This document shows, one piece after another, positions 1-6,138 of a DNA stretch of 10,841 nucleotides. Within the stretch, counting starts at the first letter, position 1. Each line of letters opens with the position of its first letter. Source of the stretch: DATAYF01 sp036272735. Lineage in GTDB: Bacteria > Chloroflexota > Ktedonobacteria > Ktedonobacterales > Ktedonobacteraceae. The DNA is taken from NCBI GenBank assembly GCA_036272735.1, contig DATAYF010000359.1, positions 1-10,841 of the forward strand, written 5' to 3'. The notes under the pieces are model-generated. The model did not search any database. It was not told the DNA's origin and saw nothing but the letters and a program-made list of their open reading frames with translations. The position numbers and the translations under genes were made by a program.

Positions 1-46
1 ATAAATGGTTGTTAATGGTTTCCGGAAACCATTAACAACCATTTAT
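1..46. repeat. Perfect loopless palindrome, at least 46 bp
   Basis: Positions 1-23 are the exact reverse complement of positions 24-46, with the centre at TTTCC|GGAAA and no spacer. The window begins at the outermost base, so the palindrome may extend further left. It lies 36 bases beyond the stop of the small membrane-protein gene on the minus strand, so that gene's transcript would fold it into a long hairpin. No T-run follows on either strand inside the window, so a classical intrinsic terminator cannot be claimed. Its role is unknown; transcript-end formation or 3' mRNA protection are the simplest options. Confidence 0.9.
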
Positions 47-68
47 ACGTTACCCTTATACGTTACCC
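43..68. repeat. Tandem pair of 13-bp direct repeats
   Basis: TTATACGTTACCC occurs twice head to tail (43-55 and 56-68), followed by TTA before the sequence diverges. The first copy overlaps the last four bases of the palindrome at 1-46. Two copies are too few to call an iteron array or a minisatellite, and no function can be assigned. Confidence 0.8.
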
Positions 69-82
69 TTAATAGAAGGTGG

Positions 83-298
83 CTAGACGGTTGTGGTCGA
101 TTTTGGGCGCGTCACCAGTGCGGCAATGATACAGATAACGGCGAGAGCGGCAAAGGCGACCGTATGCGTGACGTGCCTGCTCATGTAATCGTGCGTGACA
201 AGCAGGTGATAATGACCCGGTGTAAAGTAGTAGATGCTGGCGGCGATAGCCAGGATCGCCACAATGATTGAGCCAACGAAGAGAGCCATGCGGTTCAT
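83..298 (-). CDS. Small two-helix membrane protein, function unknown
   Basis: This 71-residue protein has two hydrophobic stretches, about residues 5-25 and 46-63. Between them is a short polar loop containing four histidines (GHYHLL, THDY, SRHVTH). The tail RPKSTTTV is short and basic. Two positively charged ends suggest both termini are cytoplasmic, with the histidine-rich loop outside. The start at 298 is the only one that keeps the full first helix together with MNR. No good ribosome site is visible (upstream is A-rich), and ATG at 289 is an alternative. It follows uppP on the same strand after 206 bases, with a long hairpin in between, so it may be a separate unit. I recall similar small proteins in Ktedonobacteria but cannot name a family. 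The coding call rests on the clean helix-loop-helix pattern. Confidence 0.65.
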   Translation of the reverse strand: MNRMALFVGSIIVAILAIAASIYYFTPGHYHLLVTHDYMSRHVTHTVAFAALAVICIIAALVTRPKSTTTV

Positions 299-355
299 GA
301 TTTTTTTCTACCAACCTTTTTGTGTAATGTGCTATTTTTTCAGCTAAATTTTTAT

Positions 356-394
356 TCCGCAAACCTGAGCGCGCAGCGCGCTCAGGTTTGCGGA
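356..394. repeat. Perfect inverted repeat, 18-bp arms, 3-nt loop
   Basis: Arms 356-373 and 377-394 are exact reverse complements around the loop CAG, and the stem is GC-rich (CCTGAGCGCG core). It lies 110 bases 3' of the uppP stop and 57 bases 5' of the small membrane-protein start on the minus strand. On that strand it is followed by ATAAAAATTT, not a run of T. It could end the uppP transcript, stabilise its 3' end or shape the next gene's leader. Confidence 0.9.
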
Positions 395-504
395 GAAGTA
401 GTACATAAACAAACGAACGAAAATGATACTCCAAAATAGTCTACGATTATCTGGCACTGAGTGTAGCGGAATAGGAATATTGTGCTGTCTTTTTGCCTGG
501 TGGC

Positions 505-1413
505 CTACGCGTGGGCACTCAGTACCGTCAAGAAGAGAACCACGCAGATGAGTCCAGCAATCCAGCAATAGATAGCGAAAGGCGTAAGGCGTCCGGTTTC
601 AAAGTATTTCGTCAGGAATTTGGTACTGAAGTAGGCAGCCACGCCAGAAATGACCATGCCAACGAAGATTAAGACCAGCGTCCCGACTGGCTGATGAAAC
701 AGTAAGGGAATTTCTATCGACGCTGCAGCCAGGATGATTGGTGTGCCGAGCAAGAATGAATAGCGAGCGGCATCTTCGTGCGTCAAACGGACGCCCAGAC
801 CGGCTGCTATCGTCATGCCCGAACGTGAGAAGCCAGGGATCAAGGCCAGGGATTGCGCGAGACCAACCAGCAGGGCCTCTTTCCATGTTAAGGAGCCCAG
901 GGGCCGAAAATGTGCCTCGCGCTCTTTGGCGCTCATCACCTGCAAGCTCCCTTCGGCACGACGACGCATAGCCTCAGCCAGGAACAGGACAGAACCATTG
1001 ATGACCAGAAACCCAGCAGTAAGCAATGGGGAAGCAAACAACTTTTCCAGGGGATCTTTCAAGAACACGCCAATCAGCCCTGTGGGGATACAGCCGATAA
1101 TAATCAGCCAGCTCACCCACTCTTCCGTTCCTTTGCGAATCTCGCCACTCTTCACGCTATTAAATAGCGTGCGCACGACTTGAAGCCAGTCGCGCCAGAA
1201 ATAGATAATCAAGGCGATGCTGGTGCCCAGGTGCAGAGAAGTGATGATGGGCAAGAAGCAGCTTTTGCCCCCGCACGCGGTATTCAATTCAAGGTTTCCC
1301 CAGCCAAACAGGCCCGGTATAATCACCGTGTGCCCCAGGCTACTAATGGGGAAAAGCTCTGTTACCCCCTGTAACAAAGCCAGGAATATCACCTGGAATA
1401 TATTAAGGTTCAT
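505..1413 (-). CDS. uppP: Undecaprenyl-diphosphatase (UppP/BacA)
   Basis: The 302-residue integral membrane protein removes a phosphate from undecaprenyl diphosphate. This regenerates the lipid carrier for peptidoglycan and other wall polymers and gives some bacitracin resistance. Both family signatures are present: QGVTELFPISSLGH at residues 15-28 (acidic E19, the ISS turn and H28) and GFSRSGMT at 194-201, whose serine/arginine pair belongs to the active site. About seven or eight hydrophobic helices and the length (family about 260-300) fit BacA. Unusual points are two cysteines (C47, C52) in the first extracytoplasmic loop and a longer hydrophilic loop at about residues 150-175. The ATG at 1413 opens directly onto motif 1; the ribosome site upstream is only a loose GAGAGCGAG. 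It follows mltG after 118 bases that hold a long hairpin, so the two may not be tightly co-transcribed. Confidence 0.95.
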   Translation of the reverse strand: MNLNIFQVIFLALLQGVTELFPISSLGHTVIIPGLFGWGNLELNTACGGKSCFLPIITSLHLGTSIALIIYFWRDWLQVVRTLFNSVKSGEIRKGTEEWVSWLIIIGCIPTGLIGVFLKDPLEKLFASPLLTAGFLVINGSVLFLAEAMRRRAEGSLQVMSAKEREAHFRPLGSLTWKEALLVGLAQSLALIPGFSRSGMTIAAGLGVRLTHEDAARYSFLLGTPIILAAASIEIPLLFHQPVGTLVLIFVGMVISGVAAYFSTKFLTKYFETGRLTPFAIYCWIAGLICVVLFLTVLSAHA

Positions 1414-1462
1414 ATCTCGCTCTCTTCATTGTGGTTATTCAATGTCTTATGCAGACTCACGC

Positions 1463-1525
1463 CTGGTGTATTGGGGATGCGAATGGGTAGCCGAAAGCCA
1501 TGTATTCGCATCCCCAATACACCAG
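1463..1525. repeat. Perfect inverted repeat, 22-bp arms, 19-nt loop
   Basis: Arms 1463-1484 and 1504-1525 are exact reverse complements (outer CTGGTG/CACCAG). It starts only six bases beyond the mltG stop on the minus strand and ends about 50 bases before the uppP start. No T-run follows on the minus strand (GCGTGAGTCT), so it is not a standard intrinsic terminator. Its position right after the stop suggests a transcript-end or mRNA-stability element. Confidence 0.9.
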
Positions 1526-1531
1526 TTTACA

Positions 1532-2623
1532 TTAGCCACCAAGGTATTTCCGTTTATCAGCCTCAAACTGAGCGTTGGTCTGATCATAGACAGTTGTACC
1601 ATCTTTTTTGCTAAAAAAGAAGTAGTTATTGCTTTTTAGAGGCGCGGCCGCCGCCATCAAAGGAGCCAACCCCGGACTACAAATAGGAGTCGGAGGCAAA
1701 CCAGCGTGTACATAGGTGTTCCAGGCGCTATTTGGCGCGATATTCCCGCCCACGTCGTTAAGCGGTTTCCAGTACACCTTTGGTGGGTTATCGCTATCGC
1801 GAGCATATTGTACCGTCGGGTCGGCCTCAAGCAGACCATTGGTTTCCGCGTTCTGGCGGAAGGCGCGATTATAATACACGCTCGCTACGCCTGGGCTGTC
1901 CGTGAGATGCAGCACCTCGCGCTGCACTATCGAAGCCAGGATAAAGGTCTGGTACATGCTCAAACCATGCTGTTTTGCCAGGGTAGCAATATGGTTTTGC
2001 GCAACCTCGTCGGTCGTTTTTTGCAACATGAGATCCAGCACATCGGTCGTGGTCGCGCTGACCGGGACCTCGTAGGTGGCCGGGAAGAGCAGGCCCTCCA
2101 TACTGCGTCCCGCGGGCACGTCTTTCAATATGGGATACTTGCTGGCATCGGGGAACTCGTTGATATGCTTCGCATACTTCAGGAATTGCTGCTGGTTAAA
2201 CTTCGCCAGGCCGGAAGAGGCATATTTTTGGGCGACCTGCTCAAGACGCCACCCTTCAGGGATCAGCACCAAGGTCGCGTCGGGCTGTGCGTTTTGCAGG
2301 TTGTCCACAATCTGGCTGGTTGACATATTCGGGCTCAGTTTGGTGTATACGCCCGCCTGCAACTGCTTATCCAGGCCTTTGATACGCGCCCATATGCGGA
2401 ATGCCAGGGCATTGCGAATCAGGCCCTTCTTCTGTAGATCGTTGGCGATTTGTGCCGAAGATTCACCCTGGACGACCGTCACAGAAACCTGTGCATGCGA
2501 ATTGGAATCGACCGCTGAAAAGACGTCTGTGCCCGTATTGTAGCCATAGAGAACAAAGAGAAAGATGATAACTCCTAGCAGCAAAATCGAAATAATAGCT
2601 ACCCGTGATCTAGGTTTACTCAT
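1532..2623 (-). CDS. mltG: Endolytic peptidoglycan transglycosylase MltG (YceG family)
   Basis: This 363-residue protein is a membrane-anchored lytic transglycosylase that cuts nascent glycan strands and helps set their length. A basic N-terminus (KPRSR) is followed by one membrane segment at about residues 8-27, and the rest is outside the membrane. A LysM-like region holds QAGVYTKLSP (89-98) and IPEGWRLEQVA (121-131). The catalytic region has MEGLLFPATYEV (175-186), ASIVQRE (230-236) and LLEADPTVQYA (264-274), with GLPPTPICSPG near the end. By alignment from memory, E236 matches the E. coli catalytic Glu218. The first Glu of the usual ASIVEKE motif is Gln here. The ATG at 2623 overlaps the ruvX stop as ATGA and has AGGAAG at 2631-2636, seven bases upstream, so translational coupling is likely. 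Confidence 0.95.
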   Translation of the reverse strand: MSKPRSRVAIISILLLGVIIFLFVLYGYNTGTDVFSAVDSNSHAQVSVTVVQGESSAQIANDLQKKGLIRNALAFRIWARIKGLDKQLQAGVYTKLSPNMSTSQIVDNLQNAQPDATLVLIPEGWRLEQVAQKYASSGLAKFNQQQFLKYAKHINEFPDASKYPILKDVPAGRSMEGLLFPATYEVPVSATTTDVLDLMLQKTTDEVAQNHIATLAKQHGLSMYQTFILASIVQREVLHLTDSPGVASVYYNRAFRQNAETNGLLEADPTVQYARDSDNPPKVYWKPLNDVGGNIAPNSAWNTYVHAGLPPTPICSPGLAPLMAAAAPLKSNNYFFFSKKDGTTVYDQTNAQFEADKRKYLGG

Positions 2624-3111
2624 GTGTTTTCTTCCTTTGGTGTGCTCCCCAGATGATCCAGATAGTCCTGGAGGATGACAGCAGCCGCCAGGGCATCAAT
2701 TTCCTGACCTTGCTTGCGTCGTTTGGTCTGAGGGCGCTGTCGATGCATACGCCTCTGACGTTTCCCATCCCCATCCTGACTTCTCTGCGCGAGTAGGCGT
2801 TGCGCTTCAACGGTTGAAAGCCGCTCATCCCACATGATTACTGGGACGCTGACGTGCGACCGCAAGCGTTCGGCAAAAGCCTGAATACGTTGGCCCTGCG
2901 CGTGGATCTGCCCATCCAGGCTTACCGGCAAGCCCACGACGAGTCCCTCCGCCTCGGTTTCTGCGATCAACGCTTGGATTGCCTGCCAGTTCTGCGCTTC
3001 AGCGCGCGCGGCACGTAACGTTGTATAAGGCGAGGCCAACAAACCGGTCGCATCACATACAGCGACCCCAATTCTGACCTCGCCAACGTCCAGTGCCAAA
3101 AGTCGCGCCAT
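2620..3111 (-). CDS. ruvX: YqgF/RuvX family RNase H-fold nuclease
   Basis: The 163-residue protein belongs to the YqgF family, which has an RNase H fold. It is annotated as a putative Holliday-junction resolvase, and in E. coli it is linked to 16S rRNA 5'-end maturation. Visible motifs are LALDVGEVRIGVAVCD (5-20, with D8), VVGLPVSLDG (58-67), WDERLST (94-100) and IDALAAAVILQDYLD (138-152, with D139). These supply the expected acidic residues. It is longer than the usual 135-150 residues because of a very basic insertion at about 117-134, rich in Arg and Lys, just before the last motif. ATG at 3111 has a good AAGAGGA site nine bases upstream. A -10-like TACAAT (3133-3138, minus) may give it its own promoter, since a long hairpin separates it from the preceding gene. 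Pairing with mltG is common in bacteria. Confidence 0.93.
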   Translation of the reverse strand: MARLLALDVGEVRIGVAVCDATGLLASPYTTLRAARAEAQNWQAIQALIAETEAEGLVVGLPVSLDGQIHAQGQRIQAFAERLRSHVSVPVIMWDERLSTVEAQRLLAQRSQDGDGKRQRRMHRQRPQTKRRKQGQEIDALAAAVILQDYLDHLGSTPKEENT

Positions 3112-3188
3112 GTATTTTATCCTCTTACCACTATTGTAACGACTATGCTGACAAAATTTTCATCAAGTTGTGCTTGTCTGCCTAGTAA

Positions 3189-3243
3189 GTACTATAGCAT
3201 AAAGATTGGGTGGCCTAACCACCCAATCTTTATGCTATAGTAC
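3189..3243. repeat. Perfect inverted repeat, 25-bp arms, 5-nt loop
   Basis: Arms 3189-3213 and 3219-3243 match exactly as reverse complements, with CCTAA as the plus-strand loop. It begins 15 bases after the stop of the 893-residue gene on the minus strand and ends 77 bases before the ruvX start. The minus-strand sequence after it is TTACTAGGC, without a T-run. It is the longest complete hairpin in the window. It probably forms at the 3' end of the long transcript, though its termination ability is unproven. Confidence 0.92.
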
Positions 3244-3258
3244 AGGCTCTACTTGTTT

Positions 3259-5940
3259 TTAATGCGCCGCCTCTGCTTGTAGCTGCACTTTGATATTCGG
3301 TGTCCAGAAAGGAACCCAGGAGATAAAACTGGGTGAGACCTGGATATCGGCGCGCTGGACACCCGGCAATTGAGCAAGCCTCTTATGTGCACCAGCGAGC
3401 GACTGACCAACCACCTGATTACGAACAGTGGTAGCGTCGATGTTGGGTGTGATCTGAGCCGTGGCGTTGTCACTAAAGGTCAGCGATTTCGTGTCGCCAC
3501 GTGGATTGGCGGTTTGCTTGAGCACAAGCGGGTGTTGCGCAGCGTTCAAAACGGCATAATTACTGTATCTCCTGTCGCTGCGCAACAATTGATTAAGCTG
3601 AACCACCGCCGCGTTTTGTAGCTCATTACTATGCACAACCAGCACCGATACAATCACCTTGAGCGTAATTGGCACGGTCGTGTTGTTCACGATCTGGCCG
3701 TTCTGCGGCGGATTAACAAGCTGCGACTGGGTGTTCGGTTGACTCGAAACGTCGGTGATCGAAATCTGTTTGAGCCAGCCCTCGATATTCGGTTGTACTT
3801 TTGTATTCATGCTATGCATGGCCGCGCTCAGGTCCTGCTGCGAGATCGTATGCGCCGTACCCAGGCCTCCACCGGTGGTCGGCTGGCTGTTCGTAACCTT
3901 CAGCGCCAGGTCACTCGCCGTCATATTGTCGTTCTTCGCGATGGCGTTGAGGCTATTTTGTGGAATGACGCCAATCGCGCCCGCCGCAACGTTGCCAGTA
4001 TCGCCCAGGACCTGCGCTTTTACCGGAACCGGTACGCTATTGCCGGGATTGCCGGGCACATCGACCGACAGTTCGGCCTGCGTAGCGAATTGAATGCCAC
4101 TGGCTGTAGAGACAAGCGTGCCCGTGGGGATAATGACTGAGTGCTTGCCAGTATTGGTAAAAGTCACCGTGCCGGTGGCTGGATTTTTCCCAACCTTCTT
4201 TGTGCCGGTCGCGATCGCTGTGCCGTTTTGCATAAAGGTGTGCGTTTGCAGGTGAGCAGGCACCACGCCGACGACGTTGGCGGGAGCACCAGGCTTCGCC
4301 ACCAGGGTCAAAGCATGCGCGTACGTGTGCGATTGCAGCGCCAGGGTGACATTCGCCGAGGGGGCGAACGTAGCCAGGAGCCCAATAATAATGACAAGCA
4401 AGATAATGGCAGCAATAATAGCATAGGTTGTACGGCCTTGAGGGACAGCGGAGCGTGACGAAGCGGGTCCTTTGCGACTGGCCGGACGCGGGGATAGACT
4501 GCCAGATATGACCGAGCGATCACGTCCCTGCAAAGGCACCGAGCGCCGGGCGGATGGTTGGTCCAGTGGTCCTGAGCGACGCGAGGCTGACTGCCCTTGC
4601 AAGGGAACCGAGCGCCGTGAAGGTTGTTGCAGGGGAGATGAACGCCGAGCGGATGGTTGTTCTTGCAAAGGTGCTGAGCGGCGCGATGGCGGCTGCTTTA
4701 AGGGGGCCGAACGCCGGGCGGATGAAGGCGTTTGTGGTGGCATTGTACGGGTTGGCTCATCCTCGATAGCAGGCGTTATTGGCGGTTGCTCGTCAAGGGA
4801 GCGCGAAGACCGACGCCGTTTAGAAACGCGTGGATTACTGCCGTGTGGACGCACACCATAGACGCCCGTTGGTCCGGCAAGATGCTCGCCGCTAGCACTG
4901 TGGGGATTGCTACTATGCGGATGCACGTCGTACGTGCCCATCCCGCCAGGTCCAGAATTATCATCATCCTCAACCTCACCTTCGATCATCTGCGTGGGCA
5001 GGTCGGGAACGTCCTGAATGACGTGCTCGTTGGTGTCGAAGTGTTCGAGCGAGGCCGAGCCGCGTTGCTCCTGCATCGCGGGCGGAGGCAGCGCATCGTC
5101 CATGTAGGCGAATGGATCATCGTCCTCCACCCTGGGCAAAGGCTCGAAGCTACGCTGTGACGGTTGCTCGACAAAGGGCGTTTCGGGCGGGGCTTTGGGT
5201 TGAATACCCTGCTCAGGATTGGCGTTTCCGAGGGCGGCTTCGCGAATATGCTGGGCCTGCTCGTAATCCTCAAGCCAGAGATCGGGTTCTTCATCAAGTT
5301 GTTCGGCGGGTAGCGGGTGAATCGGTGGTATCGAGTTTATGCGATACTCGAACGGCGTATCAGGGCTCCTGGGTATGGGTGTAGATTGATCGACGTCCTC
5401 AATAATCATCTCGTCTGCCTGTGAACGTTTTGAGCGCTGGCGTTGGCTGCCAGGCTCCGGGCGTGCGGTGCGCTCCTCGGCCTGAGTAGAGAGTTGTTGC
5501 GATGGACGCAAAGAGGTTGAACGAGAGCTGCTAGCAGGATTAGGCATGCCCTGGACGCCGCGCAGCTCCGCCGGGCTCCTGGTTGCCGAAGAAGAGGAAC
5601 GAGACGAGCTTAAACCAGCGGTGCGACTACGCCCGGCGCGACCCGGGCGGCTAGGAGGTCGTGGCTTGCCAGCCTGCGAAGAGGCTTCCAACGATGTAGC
5701 GACCCGAAACTTGACGGCATGAGCTACGGAGCGAATTTGTGGGTCAGAGCTAACGATTAAGACCTCTTTCCCCAGTTCGCGCACGCGCACATACAGGACC
5801 TTCCAGGCCACATGACCGCGCAACTGTGTATTGGAGGGTATGACCAACGTCACGTTTTTCGCATCGACGTTTTTCAGGCGCTCCCGTATACTTGTTAAAT
5901 CATCTTCTGGGCTGATATAAATGGTTTGCTCGTCGCTCAT
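3259..5940 (-). CDS. Single-pass membrane protein with baseplate-J-like extracytoplasmic region
   Basis: The 893-residue protein has four visible parts. Residues 1-82 form a compact alpha/beta domain (TIYISPEDDLTSIRERL, VTLVIPSNTQ, VLIVSSDPQIR), a type I recall at the N-terminus of baseplate-J-annotated proteins in Chloroflexota and Patescibacteria. Residues 83-505 are a low-complexity linker rich in Ser, Arg and Pro with acidic patches, including six RRSxPL repeats at 409-474. One membrane helix spans about 506-526. Residues 527-893 look like beta-rich extracytoplasmic modules: ATGTVTFTNTGKHSVIIPTG (588-607) followed by GNVAAGAIGVIPQNSL resembles baseplate J/gp47. The basic linker predicts the N-terminus inside and the C-terminus outside. 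No other phage or tail gene is nearby, so a cell-envelope role beside the FtsA-like gene is more likely. The ATG at 5940 is preceded by a three-codon ORF that uses the best ribosome site. The exact function is unknown. Confidence 0.85.
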   Translation of the reverse strand: MSDEQTIYISPEDDLTSIRERLKNVDAKNVTLVIPSNTQLRGHVAWKVLYVRVRELGKEVLIVSSDPQIRSVAHAVKFRVATSLEASSQAGKPRPPSRPGRAGRSRTAGLSSSRSSSSATRSPAELRGVQGMPNPASSSRSTSLRPSQQLSTQAEERTARPEPGSQRQRSKRSQADEMIIEDVDQSTPIPRSPDTPFEYRINSIPPIHPLPAEQLDEEPDLWLEDYEQAQHIREAALGNANPEQGIQPKAPPETPFVEQPSQRSFEPLPRVEDDDPFAYMDDALPPPAMQEQRGSASLEHFDTNEHVIQDVPDLPTQMIEGEVEDDDNSGPGGMGTYDVHPHSSNPHSASGEHLAGPTGVYGVRPHGSNPRVSKRRRSSRSLDEQPPITPAIEDEPTRTMPPQTPSSARRSAPLKQPPSRRSAPLQEQPSARRSSPLQQPSRRSVPLQGQSASRRSGPLDQPSARRSVPLQGRDRSVISGSLSPRPASRKGPASSRSAVPQGRTTYAIIAAIILLVIIIGLLATFAPSANVTLALQSHTYAHALTLVAKPGAPANVVGVVPAHLQTHTFMQNGTAIATGTKKVGKNPATGTVTFTNTGKHSVIIPTGTLVSTASGIQFATQAELSVDVPGNPGNSVPVPVKAQVLGDTGNVAAGAIGVIPQNSLNAIAKNDNMTASDLALKVTNSQPTTGGGLGTAHTISQQDLSAAMHSMNTKVQPNIEGWLKQISITDVSSQPNTQSQLVNPPQNGQIVNNTTVPITLKVIVSVLVVHSNELQNAAVVQLNQLLRSDRRYSNYAVLNAAQHPLVLKQTANPRGDTKSLTFSDNATAQITPNIDATTVRNQVVGQSLAGAHKRLAQLPGVQRADIQVSPSFISWVPFWTPNIKVQLQAEAAH
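4363..4425 (-). other. Predicted membrane helix of the 893-residue protein
   Basis: Residues about 506-526 form an uninterrupted hydrophobic run (AIIAAIILLVIIIGLLATF) with Arg503 just before it and a polar Ser/Asn segment after. It is the only convincing membrane segment in the protein and separates the basic linker from the baseplate-J-like part. Confidence 0.85.
4519..4716 (-). repeat. Six degenerate RRSxPL repeats inside the 893-residue protein
   Basis: Residues 409-474 contain six units beginning RRSAPL, RRSAPL, RRSSPL, RRSVPL, RRSGPL and RRSVPL, spaced 10-12 residues apart and joined by Gln/Pro/Ser spacers. The DNA repeat is degenerate, so the units are not a recent slippage product. 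They lie on the predicted cytoplasmic side, about 30 residues before the membrane helix. The run of Arg-Arg-Ser could be a kinase target or bind acidic partners or lipids; this is inference. Confidence 0.85.
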
Positions 5941-5960
5941 AAGCCCATTGTACCCCCTCT
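5937..5960 (-). promoter_or_regulatory. Shine-Dalgarno with three-codon leader ORF overlapping the 893-residue start
   Basis: On the minus strand AGAGGGGG (5960-5953) is followed after four bases by ATG (5948-5946). That ATG reads Met-Gly-Leu and stops at TGA (5939-5937). The stop overlaps the ATG of the large gene (5940-5938) as ATGA. The same Shine-Dalgarno is 12 bases from the large gene's ATG, which is long. Ribosomes may therefore use the mini-ORF and reinitiate, or simply use the distant site. There is an in-frame TAG upstream, so the large gene cannot begin much earlier. Confidence 0.5.
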
Positions 5961-6071
5961 AATAACCATATACATTCATAAACGACGCTTGCTCGTCTAG
6001 AAAAATGCCTTCATTCAGCCTTGTTTGTCACATCGGCCGGTCCGGCATCTTTCTCATATGAATGCAAGGAA

Positions 6072-6100
6072 TGTATAGCATGTATACCATGACAGCGAGA
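6072..6100 (-). promoter_or_regulatory. Possible extended -10 promoter for the 893-residue gene
   Basis: In the 198-base gap between the FtsA-like stop and the next start, the minus strand reads TGC-TATACA (-10 at 6077-6072), an extended -10 form. The -35 region at the proper distance (TCTCGC) is poor. It sits in a small dyad (GTATA...TATAC). The gap is otherwise featureless apart from a short GCCGG/CCGGC dyad near 6040. Confidence 0.25.
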
Positions 6101-6138
6101 ATGCACTGCAAGAGAAAACCAGGTCTGTACTCGTACGA

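Noticed and set aside
356..394. Classical Rho-independent terminator
   Set aside because: The stem is strong, but it is followed by an A-rich segment on the minus strand and GAAGTAG on the plus strand, with no T-run on either side.
1706..2323. Plus-strand 205-residue reading frame
   Set aside because: It is antisense to mltG, whose motifs are clear on the other strand. It has no recognisable domain and is rich in His/Arg as expected for a shadow frame.
1..3243. CRISPR array or insertion-sequence ends suggested by the inverted repeats
   Set aside because: The palindromes differ from each other, are not regularly spaced, and no transposase or Cas gene lies between them.
3631..4140. Plus-strand 169-residue reading frame
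   Set aside because: It is antisense to the baseplate-J-like region. Its Arg-rich composition with no hydrophobic-core pattern is typical of an antisense frame in GC-rich coding DNA.
4472..4861. Plus-strand frame with RRADG/ERR repeats
   Set aside because: The repeats simply mirror the RRSxPL repeat tract on the minus strand; there is no independent coding evidence.
3259..5940. Prophage or contractile-tail remnant suggested by the baseplate-J-like region
   Set aside because: No sheath, tube, tape-measure, integrase or lysis gene is present, the neighbours are housekeeping genes, and the protein has a membrane anchor unlike phage baseplate proteins.
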